Position numbers and translations under genes: made by a program. The notes under the pieces were generated by a model. The model was not told the DNA's origin. It searched no databases and was given only the letters and a program-made list of their open reading frames with translations. A stretch of DNA of 5,330 nucleotides from Chitinophagales bacterium (GTDB lineage: Bacteria > Bacteroidota > Bacteroidia > Chitinophagales > UBA2359), in contig JAHDIA010000459.1 in NCBI GenBank assembly GCA_020631035.1, positions 1-5,330 on the forward strand, given 5' to 3'. The first letter of the stretch is position 1. The number at the start of each line of letters is the position of its first letter. Shown here piece by piece: positions 1 to 5,330 of this stretch.

Positions 1-169
1 TTTCCCGTACAGACAAGGCATGCCTTGTCTCCACGAACCACTACGAATCCTACATTCCCTACACATTTCCCGTACAGACAAGGCATGCCTTGTCTCCACG
101 AACCACTACGAATCCTACATTCCCTACACATTTCCCGTACAGACAAGGCATGCCTTGTCTCCACGAACC
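1..169. repeat. 65-bp tandem repeat array with 20-bp perfect palindromes
   Basis: Three copies start at 1, 66 and 131. The first two are complete and identical, and the third matches for 39 bases before diverging at 170. The first copy starts at base 1, so the array may extend upstream. Each copy contains the perfect palindrome AGACAAGGCATGCCTTGTCT (11-30, 76-95, 141-160). After a two-base mismatch on each side, three more bases pair (CGT with ACG), giving a potential 30-nt hairpin or cruciform. Because 65 is not a multiple of 3, the apparent open frames here are one repeat read in shifting frames and are not genes. Similar GCATGC-centred palindromes are, as far as I recall, spread through intergenic regions of Bacteroidota and some cyanobacteria. 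Their function is unknown to me. Confidence 0.95.
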
Positions 170-236
170 GCACCGAACCGCCACAAAACCCACAAAATTA
201 CACAACCCATACCATTATAATGTCTCTATGGGGACT

Positions 237-244
237 TATCTTTG
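237..244 (+). promoter_or_regulatory. Candidate Bacteroidota -7 element (TATCTTTG)
   Basis: TATCTTTG matches the TAnnTTTG consensus recognised by the main sigma factor of Bacteroidota exactly. It lies 31 bases before the ATG at 276, which would give a leader of roughly 25 nt. No clear TTTG or TTG sits at the expected distance upstream (about 214-220), so the call is weak. If it is real, transcription starts downstream of the alternative in-frame ATG at 228, which favours 276 as the start codon. Confidence 0.3.
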
Positions 245-275
245 CAAAAATTATAAAACCGACAATAAAACAAAT

Positions 276-1736
276 ATGTTCACATTCCCCCAAAACGGTC
301 GCAGCACCGAAGACATACTCGCAAGCCTCAAAGAACTTAAAAAGGCAGACATTCCCTGGGAATCAGGCAAAACCTTTGCCTACACCTACATTCCCAATAC
401 CGAAGCCTACAATCTAGTCAAACAAGCCTACAGTATGTTCCTGACTGAAAATGCCCTTGATCCAACGGCTTTTCCCTCTTTGCTTAAAATGGAAAGAGAA
501 GTCGTAGGGATGGCAGCCTCTCTACTAGGGGGAGACGACAAAGTGGTGGGCAACTTCACATCTGGAGGAACCGAAAGCATTTTGTTGGCAGTCAAAACCG
601 CAAGAGATTACAGCAGAGCACACAAACCCCAAATCACCCAGCCCGAAGTCATTTTGCCAGTGACGGCACATGCTGCCTTCTTCAAAGCCTGTCATTACTT
701 TGACCTCAAGCCTGTTATTGTAGAGGTCAATCCAACTACTTTTTGTGCCGACCCCAAGGCAATCGAAAAGGCAATTACAGACAATACCATATTATTAGTA
801 GCCTCGGCACCTTCCTACGCCCAAGGAGTTGTAGACCCTGTAGAAGAAATAGCCCCACTTGCCCTAGAACACAACTTACTAATGCATGTCGATTGTTGTG
901 TAGGTGGAATGTACCTACCTTTTGCCAAAGAACTGGGCTACGACATTCCCAACTTTGATTTTAGGGTAGAAGGCGTAACTTCCATTTCGGTAGACTTCCA
1001 CAAATATGGTTATGCTGCCAAGGGAGCATCTTGTGTACTACACCGAAACGATGATTTGCGACGCTTCCAAATTTTTGCCTGTGCCGAGTGGGCAGGATAT
1101 TCCTTGGTCAATCCGACCGTTTTGTCCAGCAAAACAGGTGGGCCATTGGCAGGATGTTGGTCCATACTCAACCATTTGGGCAAAGAAGGCTACCTCAATT
1201 TGGTCAAGGTGCAACAAGATGCGACCAATCAGATTGTAGCAGTCTTGGAAGAAATGCCAGAACTGGAAGTCCTGGGCAAACCCAATATGAACCTAGTGGC
1301 TTTTATAGCCAAAGACAGAGAAAAGCTTTCCGTTTTTGAATTGGCGGAAGAAATGAAAAAACGTGGCTGGTATTTGCAAGTACAACTCGCCATAGAAATC
1401 GCTCCCGAAAATGTACACTTATCCATCAATTATGCCAATGCACCTTATGTAGAAGAATTTTTGAGCGACCTCAAGGAATGTGTTCAGACACTGTCAGACC
1501 AAGAAAGCCAGGTCAAAGTGGCTCCCGAATTTGTAGCACAATTCAAACAGTTGTTGACCCCCGAAAATTTTGGAATGTTGGAAGCGATGATTGGAACAGA
1601 CGATGGAGGATTGCCTCAAGATTTGGTATTGGTCAACTCTTTATTGAATCAATTAAATGCCAAAGAAAAAGAATTGGTATTAACAGAATTCATTAATAAA
1701 ATGTTTGCCAATCGCCCTGAAGCAAAACAAGTATAA
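276..1736 (+). CDS. Sphingosine-1-phosphate lyase-family PLP-dependent decarboxylase
   Basis: This is a 486-residue PLP enzyme of fold type I, group II decarboxylase superfamily. Its closest resemblance is to sphingosine-1-phosphate lyase, which cleaves phosphorylated long-chain bases to a fatty aldehyde and phosphoethanolamine. Visible landmarks are SGGTES at 96-101 (phosphate-binding turn), the AHAAF histidine H132 expected to stack on the cofactor, HVD with D206 contacting the pyridine nitrogen, and DFHKYG with K243 as the Schiff-base lysine. The stretch FDFRVEGVTSIS before the lysine and the C-terminal half also align by eye with eukaryotic lyase. The N-terminal membrane anchor of the eukaryotic enzyme is absent, so it is probably cytosolic. 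The frame stays open back to 90, but those codons fall in the repeat array. Homology to lyase begins right after the ATG at 276. ATG 228 is possible but less likely. Other amino-acid or amine decarboxylase activities cannot be excluded. Confidence 0.88.
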   Translation: MFTFPQNGRSTEDILASLKELKKADIPWESGKTFAYTYIPNTEAYNLVKQAYSMFLTENALDPTAFPSLLKMEREVVGMAASLLGGDDKVVGNFTSGGTESILLAVKTARDYSRAHKPQITQPEVILPVTAHAAFFKACHYFDLKPVIVEVNPTTFCADPKAIEKAITDNTILLVASAPSYAQGVVDPVEEIAPLALEHNLLMHVDCCVGGMYLPFAKELGYDIPNFDFRVEGVTSISVDFHKYGYAAKGASCVLHRNDDLRRFQIFACAEWAGYSLVNPTVLSSKTGGPLAGCWSILNHLGKEGYLNLVKVQQDATNQIVAVLEEMPELEVLGKPNMNLVAFIAKDREKLSVFELAEEMKKRGWYLQVQLAIEIAPENVHLSINYANAPYVEEFLSDLKECVQTLSDQESQVKVAPEFVAQFKQLLTPENFGMLEAMIGTDDGGLPQDLVLVNSLLNQLNAKEKELVLTEFINKMFANRPEAKQV

Positions 1737-1748
1737 AATATTTTATAT

Positions 1749-1806
1749 TAGACTTGTTCGATGGGTCAGATTTTTGCCCAATATGATTTCCCGCCGAACA
1801 AGTCTA
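1749..1806 (+). terminator. Long inverted repeat downstream of the lyase gene, possible terminator or structured 3' end
   Basis: The arms TAGACTTGTTCG (1749-1760) and CGAACAAGTCTA (1795-1806) are perfectly complementary over 12 bp around a 34-base loop. Inside the loop GGG (1763-1765) can pair with CCC (1790-1792), lengthening the stem after a 2x2 mismatch. It begins 12 bases after the lyase stop codon and is followed by TTTATAT. That is U-rich but not a classic U-tract, so termination is plausible but unproven. The symmetry means it could serve either strand. Confidence 0.5.
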
Positions 1807-1813
1807 TTTATAT

Positions 1814-1863
1814 ATCGTATTTATTAGAGCAAACTTAGATGTGTTTGCCTCAATAAATACGAT
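1814..1863. other. Second long hairpin (about 20 bp) in the same intergenic region
   Basis: ATCGTATTTATT (1814-1825) pairs perfectly with AATAAATACGAT (1852-1863). After an unpaired A at 1826, GAGCAAAC (1827-1834) pairs with 1843-1851, with one bulged C at 1849. This leaves an 8-base loop at 1835-1842. The hairpin starts only seven bases after the first one ends. It has no U-tract on either side, so it is not a standard intrinsic terminator. It could protect the lyase transcript's 3' end, form part of a small RNA, or be the relic of a small mobile element. Confidence 0.6.
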
Positions 1864-2171
1864 TGCTGATTTACCTTGAAATTGTTGATAAAAACAACCA
1901 TAATATCTTGTGTTCAACAGGATTCTTGTGTTGTGTTGAAATAAATGGGGTGTTATAGTGCCCAAACTGTCATAAAGGTTGCATGATTTTTTATTAAAAC
2001 AATGTTAAATAGCACAGATGATTGTCGATTGTTTATTAACTTTACCTTCGTTCAGACTATTGGATAAAGTTTATTATCACTTAATAATGGTCAAAAGTCA
2101 AAACAGGGAATCGGATTGCCGATGCGGTTGTTTTTTATCATTACTTAACCAAAAAACAGGAAAGAATATAC
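1864..2171. other. Gene-free stretch upstream of the M23 gene
   Basis: With the two hairpins before it, this completes a 435-bp interval without a gene. No coding frame of convincing length or family resemblance is visible on either strand. It is AT-rich and contains small symmetries only: TTCAACA with TGTTGAA near 1914-1940, and a 5-bp stem ATCGG/CCGAT at 2110-2123 followed a few bases later by a T-rich run. It also contains a candidate promoter (2022-2050). No known riboswitch class is recognisable. Confidence 0.6.
2022..2050 (+). promoter_or_regulatory. Candidate Bacteroidota promoter for the M23 gene
   Basis: TTG at 2022-2024, 18 bases, then TACCTTCG at 2043-2050, which matches seven of eight positions of TAnnTTTG. 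The spacing is near that expected for Bacteroidota promoters. It would give a 5' leader of about 115 nt before the ATG at 2172. A single mismatch in the -7 box and the short -33 match keep this tentative. Confidence 0.33.
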
Positions 2172-3587
2172 ATGAGGAGTAGTTTATTGTTTGTTGCGGC
2201 ATTCTGTGCGGTAGTCTTGTTGTGCGCCAGCTCATTATTCCGTCCCAGCGAAGTAGAAAAAGACATTATAGAATCAGAATCAGTAGATCTTACTGCCAAT
2301 GACGAAATACCTATAACTGAAAAGACTTATAACACAAGTGAAAGCTTGCAAATTGCCAGTGCTGGATTTACATCTGGTTTAACTGCTGTTATACCTGATT
2401 CAATATTTGGAATTCCCGTTCATAATTTTACAGTTCATACTGATGTCATTCATAAAAATGAATTCTTAGCAGATATTTTAGGAGCCTGTAATGTAGGATA
2501 TGGTTTAGTAGACCAACTGGTCCGAAAATCCAAAGAGTTGGAAGTCTTTGATGTACGAAATATGAAGGCAAATCGTCCTTACACTGTTTTGTGTTCCAAA
2601 GATTCGACAGAGCAAGCTGCTTACTTTATATATGAACACAACCCCACTGAATATGTGGTCTTTGATTTACAGGATAACTTAAACATTGAAATCAAAGAAA
2701 AGGAAATTACAACTGTCGAAAGAGAAGCCTCTGGTATCATTGAGCATTCACTTTCGCAAACAATGCATGACAATGGTATGTCACCCTTATTGGTTGCCAA
2801 AATCGCCGATGTCTATGCTTGGACTATTGACTTTTTCCATTTACAAAAGGGCGACAAGTTCAAAGTTATTTATGAAGAACGTTATGCCGATGGAGAGTTT
2901 ATTGGGATAGGCGAAATCAAGTCGGCAGTCTTCAATCACTTCAACGAAGACCACTACGCTTTTTACTTTGAACATCCCGATTTAGACTTTGGTGATTTCT
3001 ATGATGAGAATACCAAGAGTTTGCGCAAGGCATTCTTAAAAGCACCACTTAAATTTTCTCGTATTTCTTCTCGTTACAGCCCCAGACGTTTCCACCCAGT
3101 CTTGAAACGCCACAAAGCACACTTGGGAACCGATTATGCAGCTCCCAAAGGTACACCCATTATGTCTACAGCAGATGGAACAGTCACCCATGTTTCTTAT
3201 ACAAGAGGAAATGGTAATTATGTCAAAATACGCCACAACAGTGTTTATACTACTCAATACTTACATATGAGTAAGTTTGCCAAAGGAATGAAAGCAGGCA
3301 AGCGAGTAAGACAAGGCGAGGTCATTGGCTATGTTGGTAGTACAGGTTTGGCAACAGGACCTCACGTTTGTTACCGCTTCTGGAAAAATGGAAAACAAGT
3401 GGATCCCTACAAGCAAAAATTACCAGAAGCTGAACCAATGAAAACCTCAGTCGTACCACATTTTGAACTATTTATGGATTCGGTTAGGTGCATATTAGAT
3501 AGTATTCCATACCCACTGCTTGAGGACAAAGTGGAGGAGGAATTGTCAGCAGATGATGACGATGCTAAAGAAGATGTGGAAAGTTGA
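2172..3587 (+). CDS. Membrane-anchored M23-family peptidoglycan endopeptidase
   Basis: This 471-residue protein is expected to cleave peptide cross-links of peptidoglycan in the periplasm. Residues 4-22 form a hydrophobic signal or anchor segment. There is no good lipobox, because the residue before the Cys is Leu. A region at about 203-300 resembles the one preceding the catalytic domain of E. coli MepM (KKGDEF-like LQKGDKF, then FYDENTKSLRKAFL). The M23 domain (about 300-415) has HLGTD with zinc ligands H317 and D321, the catalytic-type H365 in YLHM, and H398 in GPHVC. The canonical HxH zinc ligand is Cys400 here. The tail after 445 is highly acidic. The start is supported by the signal segment and a Shine-Dalgarno-like AGGAAAG (2158-2164) seven bases before the ATG, which is unusual for this phylum. 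It stands alone as a unit, ended by the terminator 21 bases downstream. Confidence 0.92.
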   Translation: MRSSLLFVAAFCAVVLLCASSLFRPSEVEKDIIESESVDLTANDEIPITEKTYNTSESLQIASAGFTSGLTAVIPDSIFGIPVHNFTVHTDVIHKNEFLADILGACNVGYGLVDQLVRKSKELEVFDVRNMKANRPYTVLCSKDSTEQAAYFIYEHNPTEYVVFDLQDNLNIEIKEKEITTVEREASGIIEHSLSQTMHDNGMSPLLVAKIADVYAWTIDFFHLQKGDKFKVIYEERYADGEFIGIGEIKSAVFNHFNEDHYAFYFEHPDLDFGDFYDENTKSLRKAFLKAPLKFSRISSRYSPRRFHPVLKRHKAHLGTDYAAPKGTPIMSTADGTVTHVSYTRGNGNYVKIRHNSVYTTQYLHMSKFAKGMKAGKRVRQGEVIGYVGSTGLATGPHVCYRFWKNGKQVDPYKQKLPEAEPMKTSVVPHFELFMDSVRCILDSIPYPLLEDKVEEELSADDDDAKEDVES

Positions 3588-3607
3588 TTTGAAACAAAAA
3601 CAGAAAT

Positions 3608-3644
3608 AAAAAAAAGCCAGCCCTTAACGGCTGGCTTTTTTTTT
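3608..3644. terminator. Bidirectional intrinsic terminator
   Basis: AGCCAGCC (3615-3622) and GGCTGGCT (3629-3636) form a perfect 8-bp GC-rich stem with the 6-base loop CTTAAC. Eight A's (3608-3615) lead into the stem and nine T's (3636-3644) follow it, so the stem can extend to 15 bp and works on either strand. It ends the M23 transcript on the plus strand and the toxin-antitoxin/SUKH transcript on the minus strand. The toxin stop codon (3643-3645) lies partly within the T-run. Confidence 0.93.
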
Positions 3645-3795
3645 ATCCTTTACGAAATTGACTTGTTATTTGACATAGAATAATGTCATTCCCTTTTAAT
3701 TGCGCTATTACTAGAGATGGACGTTTTTTAGTATTGGATAAATCAGAAAAAGGAAATGGTACAACAACAATTTCACCTTTTACAAATCTTTCCAT
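3643..3795 (-). pseudogene. Truncated PemK/MazF-like type II toxin
   Basis: Fifty codons start at the ATG at 3795-3793. The N-terminus contains KGEIVVVPFPFSD, then KKRPSLVI and DIILCQITSQ. This is the start of PemK/MazF-type ribonuclease toxins, where the strand with the PFPFSD motif is followed by the KRPxLV strand. Family members run to roughly 110-120 residues, and the C-terminal half is missing. After FRKG the frame meets TAA within the terminator's T-run. The start overlaps the antitoxin end by 16 bp in another frame, the normal arrangement for such pairs. I infer a remnant that lost its C-terminus by deletion or rearrangement at the terminator, so it is unlikely to be an active nuclease. 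Family assignment is good; inactivity is inferred from length. Confidence 0.8.
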
Positions 3796-3953
3796 ATTTC
3801 ATCTTCTTTAGGATTTAACCAATCTTTGGCAAGAACAGCCTCACTGGCTATATGTGTTTGTAATAAATCATCTTCAATTGTTATCTGTTCTTTTTTTGAT
3901 AATTCAAGAATTAGTTTTTCCTTCTGTTCAGGGGGGAGGAATTGCTTAACCAA
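3780..3953 (-). CDS. Antitoxin of the PemK-like module, N-terminus uncertain
   Basis: The open frame runs from a stop at 3965-3963 to TAA at 3782-3780, with 57 codons if TTG at 3953 is the start. It reads FLPPEQKEKLILELSKK near the front and ASEAVLAKDWLNPKEDEIWKDL-type residues at the end. This acidic Trp-containing C-terminus is typical of small antitoxins that sit directly before PemK/MazF-like toxins and wrap them to block RNA binding. There is no in-frame ATG. A GTG at 3984-3982, overlapping the SUKH stop codon (TAGTG), opens a frame that would join this one if the run of five T's near 3955-3959 lost one base. The gene may therefore be frameshifted, use TTG, or be decayed like its partner. 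The antitoxin identity rests on the C-terminus and its position. Confidence 0.62.
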   Translation of the reverse strand: MVKQFLPPEQKEKLILELSKKEQITIEDDLLQTHIASEAVLAKDWLNPKEDEIWKDL

Positions 3954-3983
3954 TAAAAATTGTTACTTTATGCAATATTTTCA

Positions 3984-4610
3984 CTACTTCTTATCCTGTC
4001 GTTCCTGTGCTTCTTGAATCAACTTATCCCAAAATTCCTCATCTACCTCATCCAAATCCTCCTCTTCATCCTCAAAAAAGTCAGGGAGTGAATCATCCTT
4101 TGCAGATTCAAACAAAACAGATAAAAACTCATCAAAGTCAGAGGCTACCCAATCCAAATGGTGTTGGTCATAGGCATTGTCAAAGTCTGGGGAATGCATT
4201 GTGTCAATTACGACACCATTTTCAACCTCACCCTCCTCAAATTCAACCATTGCTTCATGATCCCAAAACTTGATTTCAGGACGCTCACCATTACTATAGT
4301 CAAAGCAAAGATAATTGCCCCCAGGATCACCTGCAAAAGGATAAACATCTGGTGGTAGTCGATCTTTAATCATTTTATAGGTTTTAAGAATGGTTTCACT
4401 ACCTGACAAATTGAAGTTGAGCAAAAACGAAAACAAACGTTCCTCATCTCGACTTGTCATAAAGACCAAAGTGTTCTTAGGACCACCATAATTGTATGTC
4501 CTTACAATCTCTTTAAATCTTTCAGGAAAAACCACACCAAAATAAGCCTCAACTTGTTCAATTGAAGCCTCATCTTCTAATTTTTCCGAAAATCCCCATT
4601 GTATCTCCAT
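3984..4610 (-). CDS. SUKH (SMI1/KNR4) domain immunity-type protein
   Basis: The protein has 208 residues. Positions 13-165 follow the SUKH-1 pattern: an opening helix and acidic segment (SIEQVEAYFGVVFPERFKEIV, 16-36), NYGG at 40-43, DPGGNYLCFDY at 95-105, FWDHE at 115-119, and the closing VASDFDEFL at 155-163. SUKH proteins commonly act as cytosolic immunity proteins that neutralise the toxic C-terminal domains of polymorphic or contact-dependent toxins. The fold also occurs in other roles. Residues 170-195 are an extremely acidic tail, which is unusual beyond the domain and could mimic nucleic acid or bind a basic toxin; this is inference. No toxin gene is visible next to it. Downstream it abuts the toxin-antitoxin remnant. 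The start codon is the only one that fits the domain, and no Shine-Dalgarno is seen. Confidence 0.85.
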   Translation of the reverse strand: MEIQWGFSEKLEDEASIEQVEAYFGVVFPERFKEIVRTYNYGGPKNTLVFMTSRDEERLFSFLLNFNLSGSETILKTYKMIKDRLPPDVYPFAGDPGGNYLCFDYSNGERPEIKFWDHEAMVEFEEGEVENGVVIDTMHSPDFDNAYDQHHLDWVASDFDEFLSVLFESAKDDSLPDFFEDEEEDLDEVDEEFWDKLIQEAQERQDKK

Positions 4611-4680
4611 AGTTTTGTCGAATTAAAAGTGCAAATCAATGTTTGAGTCGCTCTCATATCTCGCATATAATCCATCTTTC

Positions 4681-4722
4681 ACACTCTTTGGGCAAAGATT
4701 GTGTTTGTGTGCCAGAGAGTGT
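4681..4722. other. Imperfect inverted repeat between the membrane-protein and SUKH genes
   Basis: ACACTCT (4681-4687) pairs with AGAGTGT (4716-4722), and after a small internal loop GGCA (4691-4694) pairs with TGCC (4710-4713). It lies in the 178-bp gap between the two minus-strand genes. No T-run follows on the minus strand, so an intrinsic terminator is not supported. It may be a weak transcript structure or chance. Confidence 0.3.
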
Positions 4723-4788
4723 AATAAAAGTAGCAAATTGTATTCCATATTTACGAACAACGTATGTTTAATGTTTTTAATACTTTCC

Positions 4789-5217
4789 TTAAAAGAGATA
4801 CAACAGTACAATACTTCTTACTGTCCATCCCACTGTACGAATCCAGTTGCTAGTAACCAATTTGCGAATCAGTAACAAATTGTAATTACGACTCAACTTT
4901 TGATGAATGGGTACCTGAATTCCAAAAGTACTCCCCCAAACAACAAGCAAAGCAACAAAAGCTACAATGTGCAAGCTATGATGGTAATGATTAAAGAAAA
5001 GTAAAGTGGCAATCCCCAACTCTAATACCATCATTGGGGCAACAAGGTAAGAAATCCAACGGGTATGGCTTTGCTCATATTGGGTAAAAGCATCACTTGG
5101 TATTTTGGCAAAGAGTGGATAATGGACAATCTGAATACACCAAATCAATCCAGTCATAAAAATGCTTAAAAATAGAGCTGCCTTAAAGATCATTTGTATC
5201 AATATTAGAGGAACCAA
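4789..5217 (-). CDS. Conserved small integral membrane protein, four predicted helices
   Basis: The protein has 142 residues, with hydrophobic segments at about 5-30, 54-75, 81-101 and 125-142. Conserved-looking residues include the HYP motif (32-34) after helix 1, YEQSH (47-51), E66 in helix 2, QVPIHQKL at 101-108 after helix 3, and NWIRT at 124-128. I recognise the pattern as a recurrent uncharacterised bacterial membrane protein. It may lie near the DUF1772 group, but that link is uncertain and no function can be stated. The next minus-strand gene (SUKH) starts 178 bp further on, so co-transcription is possible but not shown. The start at 5217 is chosen because it precedes helix 1; the Met at residue 9 is an alternative that keeps the helix. 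Confidence 0.75.
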   Translation of the reverse strand: MVPLILIQMIFKAALFLSIFMTGLIWCIQIVHYPLFAKIPSDAFTQYEQSHTRWISYLVAPMMVLELGIATLLFFNHYHHSLHIVAFVALLVVWGSTFGIQVPIHQKLSRNYNLLLIRKLVTSNWIRTVGWTVRSIVLLYLF

Positions 5218-5275
5218 TTCTTTGTTTGGGAGAGTTGTTTTTAAAGAACCATATAAATTGAGAAAAGTTTTTATA

Positions 5276-5291
5276 AGAACCTGTCTGAAAA
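5276..5291. mobile_element. Possible insertion-sequence terminal motif
   Basis: AGAACCTGTCTGAAAA resembles the GAnCCTGTCTGAAAA type of terminal inverted repeat that I associate with insertion sequences in Bacteroidota. It sits near the window end, with 39 bases following and no transposase frame in view. The partner repeat and target duplication lie outside, so this is only a hint. The rest of 5218-5330 shows no gene. Confidence 0.2.
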
Positions 5292-5330
5292 CCTATTCTG
5301 AAGTTGAGACGGAAGTATTTTGTGCTAGGA

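Noticed and set aside
1..169. CRISPR array
   Set aside because: The copies are contiguous 65-bp tandem units without variable spacers, and no cas genes are nearby.
90..275. 62-codon N-terminal extension of the lyase gene
   Set aside because: It translates repeat DNA and leader sequence, has no homology to lyases, and would place the candidate promoter inside the gene.
20..417. Overlapping forward frames with repeated peptide motifs at the left edge
   Set aside because: They are translations of the 65-bp tandem repeat in shifting frames. One of them then runs out of frame into the lyase gene. No family resemblance and no independent start signals.
1229..1429. Minus-strand frame inside the lyase gene
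   Set aside because: It is antisense to a well-supported conserved coding region.
2110..2137. Attenuator-like hairpin with a T-rich run before the M23 gene
   Set aside because: The stem is only 5 bp and the T-run is interrupted and offset, so it is too weak to claim regulation.
2172..2240. M23 protein as a lipoprotein
   Set aside because: The Cys residues in the hydrophobic segment are preceded by Leu or Phe rather than Ala, Gly or Ser, so the lipobox is poor.
3826..4017. 63-codon plus-strand frame
   Set aside because: It lies opposite the antitoxin and the end of the SUKH gene, whose minus-strand products have recognisable families. It is a shadow.
4623..4811. 62-codon minus-strand frame between the membrane protein and SUKH genes
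   Set aside because: It overlaps the end of the membrane-protein gene, shows no recognisable domain apart from a short leucine run, and has no start signal. A remnant of a toxin C-terminus cannot be excluded but is not supported.

Overview
The window looks like chromosomal DNA from a low-GC member of the Bacteroidota, possibly Cytophagia or Saprospiria. This is inferred from several weak signs. Shine-Dalgarno sequences are mostly absent, and the TAnnTTTG-type promoter motif is present. The M23 endopeptidase has the GPHVCYRFW variant that I associate with this phylum. It also carries a sphingosine-1-phosphate-lyase-like enzyme, and many sphingolipid makers are in this phylum. The exact genus cannot be read from the sequence.

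Layout, left to right. Positions 1-169 hold 2.6 copies of a 65-bp tandem repeat, each with a perfect 20-bp palindrome; the array probably continues upstream of the window. A PLP-dependent S1P-lyase-family enzyme lies at 276-1736 (+). A 435-bp gene-free stretch follows, opening with two long hairpins (1749-1806 and 1814-1863) and containing a weak candidate promoter for the next gene. A membrane-anchored M23 peptidoglycan endopeptidase is at 2172-3587 (+), closed by a strong bidirectional intrinsic terminator (3608-3644).

The rest is read from the minus strand, converging on that terminator. In transcription order it holds: a small four-helix membrane protein (5217-4789); a SUKH (SMI1/KNR4) immunity-type protein with a very acidic tail (4610-3984); and a degraded toxin-antitoxin pair. 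That pair is an antitoxin remnant (about 3953-3780) overlapping by 16 bp a PemK/MazF-like toxin of only 50 codons (3795-3643). The toxin's reading frame runs out exactly in the T-run of the shared terminator. The last 113 bp hold no gene and show a short motif that may be an insertion-sequence end.

The left half is housekeeping-like (lipid or amine PLP enzyme, cell-wall hydrolase). The right half looks like accessory DNA: an immunity protein without a visible toxin, plus a decayed toxin-antitoxin module. I do not see a complete novel system. The most useful observations are the hidden toxin-antitoxin remnant, the zinc-ligand substitution in the M23 enzyme, the twin hairpins, and the palindromic repeat array.
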